Shown: positions 15,793-24,915 of the stretch, in pieces
Layout of the letters: the number at the start of each line of letters is the position of its first letter
How positions within the stretch are numbered: position 1 is the first letter of the stretch
Source: a bacterium
GTDB lineage: Bacteria; Bacillota; Bacilli; Lactobacillales; Streptococcaceae
NCBI GenBank assembly: GCA_905221195.1
Contig: CAJNCF010000002.1
Coordinates: 186,001-250,000, forward strand
Length of the DNA stretch: 64,000 bases
Reading direction: 5' to 3'
The notes under the pieces: model-generated
The model's database searches: none
Told to the model about the DNA's origin: nothing
What the model saw: only the letters and a program-made list of their open reading frames with translations
Position numbers and translations under genes: made by a program

Positions 15793-17136
15793 TTAAAATG
15801 TTTGGCGTTTTGCTTTACGCTCTGCACGACCACGAGCGCGATTTTCAGCACGCTTGGTTTTACGACGTTTTTCATCAACCGCCCATTGAATTTTTTTCTT
15901 ATAACCTGGTTTGACTTTTTTCTTTTTCTTTTTAACCAAACCAATCATTTCGATATCAAGCTTATCTTGCTTCTTCTCACGATTAGCACGACGATCACGG
16001 TCATAGGTATCTTGAAATTCCCCGTCTTTGACCATCTTAGGAGTAAACTTGATTCCCAATTTCTCCAACTCACGGATATCCGAATCATCACTTGGCTGAT
16101 AAAGGGTAATGGCTGTACCTGGTAGGCCATTTCGTCCAGTTCGACCAACACGGTGCACAAAGAAGGATAAGTCTTGTGGAATGGCATCATTGATGACATG
16201 GCTGACACCTTCAATGTCAATCCCACGCGCTGCCAAGTCTGTTGCGACAATGTACTCAAAATCCAGATTTTTCACCTGATTCATAATCCGTTTGCGCTCA
16301 CGAGGGGCAATATCTCCATGAATCTTCGCCACCTTCAATCCTTGAGCAGTCAGATATGAATGCAATTCATCAGCACGTGTCTTAGTGTTAACAAAAATCA
16401 TTGCCAAATAAGGCTGCATCAACTGAGTCAATTGATAAATTTGAGCATTCTTATCACGTCCCTTTGTAGAAATCAACCAATTATCAATAGTGTCAGAAAT
16501 AACCGTTTTGGTCTTGATTTTCTCCATAACAGGATTTGACAAGTATTTTTTCAAGAATGGTTGCAACTTTTGTGGAATAGTGGCTGAGAAGACCATGAAT
16601 TGCAGGTCTTTTGGAAGGCTTCCAGCAATCTTATCAACAGTTTCCAAGAATCCCATATCCAAGGTCATGTCTGCCTCATCGACCACAAAGGTCTTGGCCT
16701 TGTGAATAGCCAGGTCACCGGATTTAACCAAGTCGTAGATACGGCCTGGTGTTCCGATAACAATATGAGGCTGATTGCTTGCCAATTTCTCAATCTGGCG
16801 AGCCTTATCCGTACCACCCACATAATTAACCACACGAACTTCCACTTCTGAGTGGGCAGCAATCTGACGGGCTGCTTGATAAATTTGAGTAGCCAACTCA
16901 CGACTCGGTGCAGTAATCACTGCTTGTACACTATCGCTGGCTTCATCTAATTGCTGGAAAATCGGTAACAAGAAAGTGTGAGTCTTACCTGAACCTGTTT
17001 TTGATTCACCGACTAAGTCACGACCTGCCAAAACAATAGGAATCAACTTATCTTGTACCACTGTTGGAGTTATAAATTTCAACTCCTCCAAGGCTTCTCT
17101 AATATAGTTTTTAAATTGAAATTTCGTAAATGACAT
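15793..17136 (-). CDS. DEAD-box ATP-dependent RNA helicase
   Basis: The 447-residue protein has the ordered SF2 helicase motifs: a Q motif near FITPTVVQDKLIP, motif I SKTGSGKT, Ia PSRELATQ, II DEAD (VVDEADMTLD), III SAT, IV-V ATDLAARGIDI and VI HRVGRTGRNG. The C-terminus from about residue 385 is rich in Lys and Arg, as in helicases that work on ribosomes and mRNA decay (CshB-like). Such enzymes unwind short RNA duplexes, often in ribosome assembly and cold growth. It stands alone with its own terminator. Confidence 0.95.
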   Translation of the reverse strand: MSFTKFQFKNYIREALEELKFITPTVVQDKLIPIVLAGRDLVGESKTGSGKTHTFLLPIFQQLDEASDSVQAVITAPSRELATQIYQAARQIAAHSEVEVRVVNYVGGTDKARQIEKLASNQPHIVIGTPGRIYDLVKSGDLAIHKAKTFVVDEADMTLDMGFLETVDKIAGSLPKDLQFMVFSATIPQKLQPFLKKYLSNPVMEKIKTKTVISDTIDNWLISTKGRDKNAQIYQLTQLMQPYLAMIFVNTKTRADELHSYLTAQGLKVAKIHGDIAPRERKRIMNQVKNLDFEYIVATDLAARGIDIEGVSHVINDAIPQDLSFFVHRVGRTGRNGLPGTAITLYQPSDDSDIRELEKLGIKFTPKMVKDGEFQDTYDRDRRANREKKQDKLDIEMIGLVKKKKKKVKPGYKKKIQWAVDEKRRKTKRAENRARGRAERKAKRQTF

Positions 17137-17240
17137 ACTATCCTCGATTCTATCTATCTTATCAATTATACCACATTTTATTCCATTTCAGTAGTCTCAC
17201 TTATTTAGGCTATTTCCTGTAGCTTTTCTAGTCATAAAAA

Positions 17241-17264
17241 GGCTGGAATTTGAGAATCCCAACC
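17241..17264 (-). terminator. Terminator of the EEP-family gene
   Basis: GGTTGGGATT, loop CTCA, AATTCCAGCC (with G-U pairs), then five T on the minus strand, 13 bp past the stop. Confidence 0.75.
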
Positions 17265-17276
17265 TCTTTTCAGTTA

Positions 17277-18092
17277 TTATTTCCAGTTTAAAAGAGCATT
17301 CAAGCCATAGTGATCACTCACTTGTGGACTCTTGTTACCATCAAATACGACATGTAAATTTTCCACTGTTAACTCCTTGGTAGTAAAAACATAGTCGATT
17401 CGAAGGGGTTCAGTGTTCCCTTTCCAGCCATCAATTTCTGGTGGAACGGTATAGCTACTGCTTTTCTCTTTAGCGACTTCAAAAGCGTCTTGTAAGCCTA
17501 ATGGACTAGCTAAAATAGCTTGGTAACCTTCCTGACCAGCTGGATTATTAAAATCTCCAGCTAGTAAAAGGGGCTTGTTCAATTCTTTCAAGACAGCCTC
17601 AAATCGTTCCCATTCTTCTTGGAAACCTTTATCCCACCAAGAAAGATGGACACTGGCAACTGCAATCTCCTTACCATCAACTACAGTTTCAGCCAAGGCA
17701 ACACGGCGAGTATGATAGTCTGTTGGATCATCCACATCTGAAACCAAAATTTCTCGTGCTTCAATAGGTGTTTTAGACAAGATAGCCACACCTTCATGGT
17801 AGCGGTCATAACCGATATGGTTATAGGCCCAGGTCCAATAGTAATTTTTCCCTTGCTCTGACAACTTTTCAACCAAAAGTCTAACATAATGGTCTTGGTG
17901 AATAGGCTCAGCTGCTGGCAAAGCTTGATAAAGGTCATTAACCTCCACCTCTGGCGAAGTGATCTCCTGATTAATTTCTTGGAAACAAATCAAATCATAG
18001 TCTTTATCAAGAATATCCTCAAGCAAGAGCTGGAATTTTTTTTCAGCTTCTTTTTCCATCCAGCTATGAGTATTGAGTGTTAAAAATTTCAT
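17277..18092 (-). CDS. Endonuclease/exonuclease/phosphatase family protein
   Basis: The 271-residue protein begins MKFLTLNTHSW and holds the metal and catalytic motifs of the EEP superfamily: ICFQEIN (metal Glu), SVHLSWW, LLAGDFNNP (catalytic Asp/Asn) and a final SDHYGLNA (catalytic His). The family includes DNases, sphingomyelinases and phosphoinositide phosphatases; there is no signal peptide, so a secreted toxin-like role is unlikely. It lies 51 bp downstream of the PTS gene on the same strand. The substrate is not assignable. Confidence 0.88.
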   Translation of the reverse strand: MKFLTLNTHSWMEKEAEKKFQLLLEDILDKDYDLICFQEINQEITSPEVEVNDLYQALPAAEPIHQDHYVRLLVEKLSEQGKNYYWTWAYNHIGYDRYHEGVAILSKTPIEAREILVSDVDDPTDYHTRRVALAETVVDGKEIAVASVHLSWWDKGFQEEWERFEAVLKELNKPLLLAGDFNNPAGQEGYQAILASPLGLQDAFEVAKEKSSSYTVPPEIDGWKGNTEPLRIDYVFTTKELTVENLHVVFDGNKSPQVSDHYGLNALLNWK

Positions 18093-18143
18093 GCTTTTCT
18101 CCTAAAACAAGAGGTTGGAAAACAGCTTCCAACCTCAAGTATA

Positions 18144-20324
18144 TTACAATTCTACTTTAGCAACTGCTGTTTTAGCTGCAAGAGAACCTGTTTGTTCTAA
18201 TTTAACTGATTTAATAGCTTCAGCATTTGTGAAGACAACCACTGTTGAAGTTTCACGACCTGCTACACGGATAGCATCCAAGTCAGCTGTGACAAGAAGA
18301 TCACCTGCTGCAACTTTTTGTCCTTCAGCAACATGAACTGTAAATGGTTTTCCTTCAAGACTTACTGTGTCCAAACCAATGTGAACCAATACTTCAAGTC
18401 CTGCTTCAGTCACAAGACCAAGAGCATGTTTTGTAGGGAAGATGCTTGATACAGTACCTGAAACTGGAGATACAATGTTTCCATTTGCAGGTTCTACAGC
18501 AAATCCATCACCCATCATTTTTTGAGCAAATACTGGATCTTTTACTTGTTCCAAAGCAATAACTTGACCGTCTGCTACTGAGTAAACTTCCTCAGTAAGC
18601 CCTTTGAATTGAACAGTGTTTTGTTGCGCTTCTGTCATTTGACTTGGAAGAGTTTCAGGAATGATTTCACCTGAGTCAAGAATATCTTGGATATCAGATT
18701 TCAATACGTCTGCTTTTGGTCCGTAGATAGCTTGGACTCCTTGTCCTTTCATGACAAGACCCATAGCTCCTTCTGCTTTCCATTGTTCTGCATCACCGAC
18801 TTTGTCAGCGTCTTTAACAGTTACACGAAGACGAGTCATACATGCATCAACATCAACGATGTTTGCACGACCACCAAGAAGGTTGATAATGTTTACAGCT
18901 TGAGAACCTGCTGCAACTTTCACTTCGCTGCCAGCTTCTTCTGAACCTTCGGCAGTTTCGTAGTTTCCGTTACGTCCTGGAGTTGCGTAGTTGAATTTTT
19001 GAATCATGAAGTTTGCAATAAAGTACATGATTACGGCAAAGAGAACAGTTACCCAAACGAAGTTAACGATATCCATACCGATACCAGCACTGATTGCAAT
19101 AGGTGTACGAGTCAAGAACTCGATTGAACCAAATGAGTGCATACGTAGGTTCACGACGTCAGCCATAGCGAAGGCAGCACCTTGAACAAGTGAGTAAACA
19201 AGATACATTGGTGTTGCAATGAACATGAACATGTATTCGATTGGTTCAGTAACCCCTGTCAAGAATGTTGCAAGGGCTGTTGCAATCATCATACCTTTGT
19301 ATTTATGTTTCTTGTCAGCATCAACATTACGGTAGATAGCCACAATCACACCCATCAAGATACCGAATGAACCGATCATTTGTCCAACTTTGAAACGAGC
19401 TGGGTGAACAGTATCTAACAAGTGTTGGTATTGACTAGCATCAGTACCTTTAAGGTTTACAAGGTCTGTTACCCATGCAAGCCATAGTGGGTCTTGACCA
19501 AATACTTGGCTACCTTTTGCTGCACCAGTTAAGACTTCATAAGTACCACCAAGAGCTGTGTAGTTCATTGGGATTGTTAACATGTGGTGAAGACCAAATG
19601 GCAAGAGCAAACGTTCCAATGTACCATACAAGAATGGTGCAAGGATTGGAGCAGTTTCTTGTGAGTTAGCAATCCAGATACCAAAGCTATTGATACCTGT
19701 TTGCACTACTGGCCAGAAAGCTGAAAGTACAATTGCAGCAATTACTGAACGAAGAATAACTACAAACGGCACAAAACGTTTTCCGTTAAAGAATGAAAGT
19801 GCATCAGGAAGCTTACGGAAGTTGTAGTATTTATTGTAAGCAGTTGCTCCAATAAAACCAGAAATAATCCCTACGAAGACACCCATGTTAAGTGCTGGGG
19901 CTTCCATTACACTAATGAAGTAATCAGCAACTTTGATTGATCCACCAAAGAGTGTTGTTACCATAGCTTCTGGATTTTTCAACATATCTCCTGATACGCC
20001 AAAGATTGTACCCGTGATACGATTGATTAGGATAAAGGCAAGACCTGCCGCAAACGCACCACCAGCGCGTTCCTTAGCCCAGCTTCCTCCAATAGCGAGG
20101 GCGAACAAGATATGAAGGTTAACGATAACTCCCCAACCGATTTGCTCTAGTACACCACCAGTAATAACGAGTGGAGCAAAGTTAGGGTTAATCATCACAA
20201 GCGACTTACCGATTGAAATCATCAAACCAGCAGCCGGCATAACGGCGATAACCACCATCAAAGCCTTACCGAATTTTTGCCAAAACTCGAAAGACAAGAC
20301 ATTTTTGAATGTATCTTTCATCAT
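18144..20324 (-). CDS. ptsG: Glucose-type PTS transporter EIICBA
   Basis: This 726-residue protein joins the three sugar-specific PTS modules in one chain. EIIC covers about residues 1-435 with about ten membrane segments, including the conserved ITGVTEPIEYMF-like block (TGVTEPIEY). EIIB is about 465-550, with the phospho-cysteine in VDACMTRLRVTV. EIIA is about 585-726, with the phospho-histidine in LVHIGLDTV. It imports and phosphorylates glucose or a related hexose using HPr~P. The start is taken at ATG 20324 behind AAAGGAGA; the second Met is equally possible. Three tandem operator palindromes lie in the leader. Confidence 0.93.
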   Translation of the reverse strand: MMKDTFKNVLSFEFWQKFGKALMVVIAVMPAAGLMISIGKSLVMINPNFAPLVITGGVLEQIGWGVIVNLHILFALAIGGSWAKERAGGAFAAGLAFILINRITGTIFGVSGDMLKNPEAMVTTLFGGSIKVADYFISVMEAPALNMGVFVGIISGFIGATAYNKYYNFRKLPDALSFFNGKRFVPFVVILRSVIAAIVLSAFWPVVQTGINSFGIWIANSQETAPILAPFLYGTLERLLLPFGLHHMLTIPMNYTALGGTYEVLTGAAKGSQVFGQDPLWLAWVTDLVNLKGTDASQYQHLLDTVHPARFKVGQMIGSFGILMGVIVAIYRNVDADKKHKYKGMMIATALATFLTGVTEPIEYMFMFIATPMYLVYSLVQGAAFAMADVVNLRMHSFGSIEFLTRTPIAISAGIGMDIVNFVWVTVLFAVIMYFIANFMIQKFNYATPGRNGNYETAEGSEEAGSEVKVAAGSQAVNIINLLGGRANIVDVDACMTRLRVTVKDADKVGDAEQWKAEGAMGLVMKGQGVQAIYGPKADVLKSDIQDILDSGEIIPETLPSQMTEAQQNTVQFKGLTEEVYSVADGQVIALEQVKDPVFAQKMMGDGFAVEPANGNIVSPVSGTVSSIFPTKHALGLVTEAGLEVLVHIGLDTVSLEGKPFTVHVAEGQKVAAGDLLVTADLDAIRVAGRETSTVVVFTNAEAIKSVKLEQTGSLAAKTAVAKVEL

Positions 20325-20350
20325 TCAAATCTCCTTTATTTTTATTTAGG

Positions 20351-20387
20351 CAAACGTTTTACGAAAACGTTTTACGAAAACGTTTGC
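20351..20387. promoter_or_regulatory. Three tandem AAACGTTT operators upstream of the PTS gene
   Basis: AAACGTTT centres fall at 20355.5, 20368.5 and 20381.5, exactly 13 bp apart. Each is a LacI/CcpA-type core. They lie between the promoter -10 (TGGTATAAT, plus 20404-20409) and the ribosome site, which suits roadblock repression. Confidence 0.65.
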
Positions 20388-20521
20388 ACTTAACTATGTA
20401 TTAATTATACCACTTTAATTTTTTTTGTAAAGGCTTTTATAAAAAAAAGTATACTTTTTTCTAAAATTTTTCTAGCAAAAAAGGAGATATTAAAATCTCC
20501 TCAAATATACTTATATTTATT

Positions 20522-21448
20522 TTAGATTTTCAAGAAACGTCTCATTGAAATTCCTGATCCCAGTGAACCAATAAAAATTCCAATAACAAACAATAAGGCA
20601 ATCATCAGCGGACTGAATACCTCTGGTGAAATCATTGAAAGGTTTTGACCAACTAATGACTTATTAACCGATTGGTAAACCATTTGATAAACAACAAATA
20701 CTAAAACTGATGGAAGGGTTGCGCCAAATAATCCGATGAAAGCACCCTCAAGTAGGAATGGTCCTCGGATATAGCTATTCTTAGCACCAACCAAGCGCAT
20801 AATTTGAATTTCTCGACTACGGGAAATAATTGTAATACGAATGGTATTAGAAATCAAGAAAACTGCTATAAAAATCAAGAGGCCTGCAATCACTAATCCC
20901 CAGACACGAATAAATGAGGCTAACTTAAACAAGCGTTCTGTATTGGCACCACCATCCTGAACCTCAGACACACCTTCAATTTTTTTAGCCTCTTCCGCTA
21001 CTGTCTTTACATCACTTGGTGTGTTAGTATCTACTATATATGCATCATAGAGAGGATTAGCATCACCTTCAAAGATTTTCCAGTTGTCCCCCATTGTCTC
21101 AGTTAATTTTTCATATTGTTCTTCTTTACTTGAAAAGGTAACACTCTTAACTGTAGACATACCCTTCAAGGAATTATATACCTTGTGGTAGTCATTATTT
21201 GTAACAGTTTGACCTTCTTTTTCAATAGTTTCACTATTATCAGCTACGTCCTTACGAATGTATACCATTACTCGGACATTATTTTCAATATCTGTAGCTA
21301 GTTTCGCTGTATTGAAAATAACAGAGGCAAATATTGCAACCAAGGTCAAAGTAATCATAACTGAACTAACAGCAGCTACTGTCATCCAACCATTTCGTTT
21401 CAAACTTTTTAGCGATTCAAATAAATGACGAAAAAATCTACTAATCAT
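20522..21448 (-). CDS. ftsX: Cell-division ABC transporter-like permease FtsX
   Basis: FtsX works with FtsE to activate the peptidoglycan hydrolase PcsB at the septum in streptococci. The start is set at MISRFFRHLF (ATG 21448), giving 308 residues. It overlaps the ftsE stop by 8 bp, a sign of translational coupling. A start at 21511 exists but would lie inside ftsE with a 21-residue unrelated extension. Four membrane segments are visible: one near residue 25-45 and three in the C-terminal third, with a large external loop between them, the PcsB-contacting region. Confidence 0.95.
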   Translation of the reverse strand: MISRFFRHLFESLKSLKRNGWMTVAAVSSVMITLTLVAIFASVIFNTAKLATDIENNVRVMVYIRKDVADNSETIEKEGQTVTNNDYHKVYNSLKGMSTVKSVTFSSKEEQYEKLTETMGDNWKIFEGDANPLYDAYIVDTNTPSDVKTVAEEAKKIEGVSEVQDGGANTERLFKLASFIRVWGLVIAGLLIFIAVFLISNTIRITIISRSREIQIMRLVGAKNSYIRGPFLLEGAFIGLFGATLPSVLVFVVYQMVYQSVNKSLVGQNLSMISPEVFSPLMIALLFVIGIFIGSLGSGISMRRFLKI

Positions 21449-22133
21449 CGTATCCGTACTCTCCTTTTGATTCATCACGAACAACACGGCCATTTTCAAT
21501 GGCAATGACACGGTGGCGCAAGGTATTTACAATCTGGCTATTATGAGTCGCCATCAAAATAGTTGTCCCTTGTAGGTTAATCCGTTCCAAGAGATTCATG
21601 ATTTCCCATGAATTATCTGGGTCCAAGTTTCCTGTTGGTTCATCGGCTATCAATACTTTTGGATTATTTACAATAGCACGCGCAATCGCAATACGCTGTT
21701 GTTCTCCACCTGAGAGTTCATTTGGGAAAGAACGAACCTTATGCTTCAATCCAACCAAGTCCAATACTTCCATCACACGTTTTTTGATAATACGGCGATT
21801 TTCCCCAATTACTTCCATAGCGTAAGCAATATTTTCATAGACAGTTTTCTTTGGCAAGAGTTTATAATCCTGAAAAACAACCCCAACACTACGACGTAGA
21901 AGAGGGACATCTTTCTTCTTAATCTTAACTAGATTAAAACCAGCAACTGATAGACTTCCTTTATCGATTTTTACTTCACGATATAGAGAACGAATAAAGG
22001 TTGACTTCCCTGCTCCTGAAGGACCTACGATATAAGCAAATTCCCCTGGTTGAACACTGACCGAAACACCGCGTAGGGCAGTCGTTCCGTTGTCGTATTT
22101 TTTTACGACATCTCTCATTTCAATAATTGACAT
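21441..22133 (-). CDS. ftsE: Cell-division ATP-binding protein FtsE
   Basis: The 230-residue ATPase begins MSIIEMRDVVKKYDNGTTAL and has Walker A GPSGAGKST, the Q-loop in VVFQDYKLLP, signature LSGGEQQRIAIARAI and Walker B VLIADEPTGNLDP. It powers FtsX for control of septal wall hydrolysis. It follows prfB by 17 bp and overlaps ftsX by 8 bp, giving the usual streptococcal prfB-ftsE-ftsX order. Confidence 0.97.
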   Translation of the reverse strand: MSIIEMRDVVKKYDNGTTALRGVSVSVQPGEFAYIVGPSGAGKSTFIRSLYREVKIDKGSLSVAGFNLVKIKKKDVPLLRRSVGVVFQDYKLLPKKTVYENIAYAMEVIGENRRIIKKRVMEVLDLVGLKHKVRSFPNELSGGEQQRIAIARAIVNNPKVLIADEPTGNLDPDNSWEIMNLLERINLQGTTILMATHNSQIVNTLRHRVIAIENGRVVRDESKGEYGYDD

Positions 22134-22150
22134 GTGAGTTCCTTTCTATC

Positions 22151-23246
22151 TTAGCTAATTCGCCACTTGAGATAGGCATCGATAAAACCATCTAGGTCCC
22201 CATCCATAACCTTATCTACCTGTGCAACTTCAAAGCTAGTTCGGTGATCTTTTACCATAGTATATGGCGTGAAAACATAAGAACGGATTTGGCTTCCCCA
22301 TGTGATTTCCTTTTTCTCACCCTTGAGGGAATCAACTTCCGCAGCTTTCTTTTCTTGCTCCATTTGATAGAGCTTAGCCTGCAACATCTTCATGGCACGA
22401 TCTCTATTTCCATATTGGGTACGATCGACCGTTGACTGGACGACAGTTCCAGTTGGAATGTGTGTTAAACGTACACCCGTTGAAACCTTATTGACGTTCT
22501 GTCCACCAGCACCACCTGAACGGAAGGTATCCATCTTGATGTCATCTTCACGGATTTCCACTTCAATGGTATCATCCAATTCTGGCATTACTTCTACAGA
22601 TGTGAAAGAGGTATGGCGACGTTTGGCAGAATCAAATGGCGAGATTCGCACCAGACGGTGCACACCCATTTCCGACTTGAGAAGACCATAAGCATTAGGT
22701 CCTTCAAATGATAAAGTTACCGACTTAATACCTGCTTCATCACCTGCTTGGTAATCCAAGACTTCTACTTTAAAGCCTTTAGCATTACCATATCGAGTGT
22801 ACATACGTAGCAACATATCTCCCCAGTCCTGAGCCTCTGTACCACCAGACCCTGGATGGATTTCCAAGATGGCATTATTATGGTCATAAGGTTCTGACAA
22901 GAGAAGGGTCATCTCATAGCTGGTCATCATCTTATCGAGTTCTGATAACTGTTCGACTAGTTCCTCATGAACTGACTCGTCTTCAGCTAAAAAGTCTAAT
23001 AAAATTTCAACTTCATCCTGCAACTCTTCCATTTTATGGAAGGTATTGTAGGTATTTTTTAATTCATTTAATTCTTGCGACGTTTTTTGAGCCGCGATAT
23101 TATCGTTCCAAAAATCAGGTTCTGTCATCTTGTTTTCCAAGATGGCAATCTCTTCCTCTAAACCTTCGAGGTCAAAGAGACCCCCTGAAAGAAGCTAATT
23201 TTTCACGATTTGCGTCAATTTTCTGACGAATTTCTGAAATGTCCAT
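22151..23246 (-). CDS. prfB: Peptide chain release factor 2, programmed +1 frameshift
   Basis: RF2 ends translation at UGA and UAA. The ATG at 23246 follows AAAAGGAGT. Zero-frame reading gives 24 codons (MDISEIRQK...FRGSL) and then TGA at plus 23172-23174. The context AGGGGGTCTCTTTGAC is the classical slip site: an internal SD-like AGGGGG, then CTT TGA C. A +1 shift leads into [15 protein letters not shown] and the rest, 364 residues in all. The [16 protein letters not shown] peptidyl-hydrolase motif is present. The SPF-type tripeptide reads [13 protein letters not shown]. An ATG-only reading from 23140 would miss the N-terminus. Confidence 0.97.
23172..23186 (-). promoter_or_regulatory. prfB autoregulatory frameshift site
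   Basis: SD-like AGGGGG (plus 23181-23186) followed by TCT CTT and the in-frame TGA then C. When RF2 is scarce the ribosome slips +1 at CTT and makes full RF2. Confidence 0.95.
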
Positions 23247-23332
23247 AAATACTCCTTTTTTGTATCGTTTTATTATACCATATTCTCTCATTTCTTTCCA
23301 TCTTTTACTCTAGTCCCCTTTTCATGAAAAAA

Positions 23333-23348
23333 GAAGCCTTTCGGCTTC
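23333..23348 (-). terminator. Terminator of the CBS-ACT gene
   Basis: GAAGCC, loop TTTC/GAAA, GGCTTC, with six T on the minus strand; just past the stop at 23354. Confidence 0.88.
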
Positions 23349-23353
23349 CCTCC

Positions 23354-24010
23354 TTATAAAACTTTCGCAGAAGTACGAGTGATTTCTTCTACTTGAATAT
23401 TTTCAGCTTCAAATTTTTGCTTTAAGGCTGTTAAATCAACCGAACCATCGATTTGAACTTCAATAATAATCTTACCATCTTTACGTGGAATATTTACTGT
23501 ATGAGAGATATTCAAATTTTCTTCAACGATTAGAGAAACAATTTTACCAAGAACGCCAACTTCATCTTCTGTAACGAAGCGCACACGAATTCCTTCTTCA
23601 CCATAACCAGCAATTTCAAGAAAGGCTTGGAAAACGTCACGATCCGTAATAACACCATAGACTTGATGGTTATCTACTACAGGAAGAATCCCAATCTTAT
23701 TTTTCAACATCAGATAAGTTGCATCTTCAAGGCTCGCATAGCCTGAAACAGTGACAACATCGCGAATCATGACATCTTTCACTTTTGTCTTATTTAGAAG
23801 ATAGTTCATCTCATAGATAGAAAGACTTGTTGCTTTTGATGGACTAGCTTGGGCAATGGTTCCCTCGGTTACCAAACCAACCAATTGATCATTTTCGATA
23901 ACAGGCAAGCGGTGTAATCCTTGCTCTCTCATCAAATCTGCTGCATGAGATACTGTTGTATCTGGACTAATATAAACTACCTTGCGGGTCATAAAATCTT
24001 TAACTGCCAT
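23354..24010 (-). CDS. CBS-pair plus ACT domain protein (AcuB-like)
   Basis: The 218-residue protein has two CBS motifs (about residues 1-60 with DFMTRKVVYISPDTTVSHAA, and about 75-130 with VKDVMIRDVVTVSGY) followed by an ACT-like segment from about 138 (GIRVRFVTEDEVGVLGKI). CBS pairs bind adenine nucleotides and ACT domains bind amino acids, so this is probably a metabolite sensor. AcuB of Bacillus has this layout, but a role in acetoin use is not shown here. Its position near the branched-chain amino acid transporter makes an amino acid ligand plausible (inference). Confidence 0.88.
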   Translation of the reverse strand: MAVKDFMTRKVVYISPDTTVSHAADLMREQGLHRLPVIENDQLVGLVTEGTIAQASPSKATSLSIYEMNYLLNKTKVKDVMIRDVVTVSGYASLEDATYLMLKNKIGILPVVDNHQVYGVITDRDVFQAFLEIAGYGEEGIRVRFVTEDEVGVLGKIVSLIVEENLNISHTVNIPRKDGKIIIEVQIDGSVDLTALKQKFEAENIQVEEITRTSAKVL

Positions 24011-24120
24011 GAGACTTCTCCTTTTCCATTCTTATCCCTATTATACAATCTTTTTGCAAATCTATCAAACGCTTACATTTCTTTTTCAAAATTCAGAAAA
24101 GTATGAATAAGCTAGCAAAA

Positions 24121-24141
24121 AGAGCTCTAAAAACGAGCTCT
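24121..24141 (-). terminator. Terminator-like hairpin at the left end of the repeat array
   Basis: AGAGCTC, loop TAAAAAC, GAGCTCT, with five T following on the minus strand. It would end any transcript leaving the repeat array leftward. Confidence 0.75.
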
Positions 24142-24205
24142 CTGAATGAAGGATAGACACACTTCATTCTGTTCTGTTTCAATGATTAAAAGATAACCTT
24201 CCCGT

Positions 24206-24887
24206 GCAGATGAGAATTGCTTCGCAATCTCTATCCGCCAACTAAAAAGGTCACCAGGACTATAATGATGATTACTTCGTAATCTTCATTTGCAACCTAA
24301 ACTAGTCTCCCAGACTATGCGAAGATTGCTTACGCAATCTCCATCTGCCGACTAAAACAATCCACTGGATTCTGATGATTGCTCACGCAATCTCTATCTG
24401 CCGACTAAAAAGGTCCCCAGGACTATAATGATGATTACTTCGTAATATCCATCCGCAACCTAAACTAGTCTCCCAGACTATGCGATGATTGCTTCGCAAT
24501 CTTCATCTGCCGACTAAAACAATCCACTGGATTCTGATGATTACTTCGTAATCTCTATCTGCCGACTAAAAAGGTCACCAGGACTATAATGATGATTACT
24601 TCGTAATCTCTATCTGCAACCTAAACTAGTCTCCCAGACTATGCGAAGATTACTTCGTAATCTCCATCTGCAACCTAAACTAGTCTCCCAGACTATGCGA
24701 AGATTACTTCGTAATCTCCATCTGCAACCTAAACTAGTCTCCCAGACTATGCGAAGATTACTTCGTAATCTCCATCTGCAACCTAAACTAGTCTCCCAGA
24801 CTATGCGAAGATTACTTCGTAATCTCCATCTGCAACCTAAACTAGTCTCCCAGACTATGCGAAGATTACTTCGTAATCTCCATCTGC
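24206..24887. repeat. Tandem array of 12 double-hairpin units of 52-55 bp (plus a partial unit)
   Basis: Unit starts are 24239, 24294, 24349, 24402, 24457, 24511, 24563 and then 24618, 24672, 24726, 24780 and 24834; the last five are identical 54-bp copies (24618-24887). Each unit carries two hairpins. The first is one of three types: AGTCT/AGACT, GTCC/GGAC or AATCC/GGATT. The second is GATTAC/GTAATC or GATTGC/GCAATC. A partial unit precedes at about 24206-24238. The array lies between two terminators and encodes no convincing protein. No unique spacers are present, so it is not CRISPR. Confidence 0.95.
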
Positions 24888-24892
24888 CGACT

Positions 24893-24915
24893 AAAAAGGT
24901 CCCCCGGACCTTTTT
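24893..24915 (-). terminator. livF terminator
   Basis: AAAAAGGTCC, loop CCC, GGACCTTTTT, a perfect stem that overlaps the livF stop codon. The adjoining repeat units contain a degenerate copy of its left arm (GACTAAAAAGGTC). Confidence 0.88.

Noticed and set aside
15579..15914. 111-codon plus-strand frame across the metK leader and helicase 3' end
   Set aside because: It crosses the metK promoter, riboswitch, terminator and the helicase gene on the opposite strand; no ribosome site or family match.
21449..21511. Longer FtsX N-terminus
   Set aside because: It lies inside ftsE and shares no family sequence; the coupled start at 21448 is standard.
22151..23140. RF2 starting at the internal ATG 23140
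   Set aside because: The classical frameshift site and an N-terminal segment with its own ribosome site lie upstream.
24206..24887. CRISPR array
   Set aside because: There are no unique spacers between constant repeats, the units are contiguous, and no cas genes are present.
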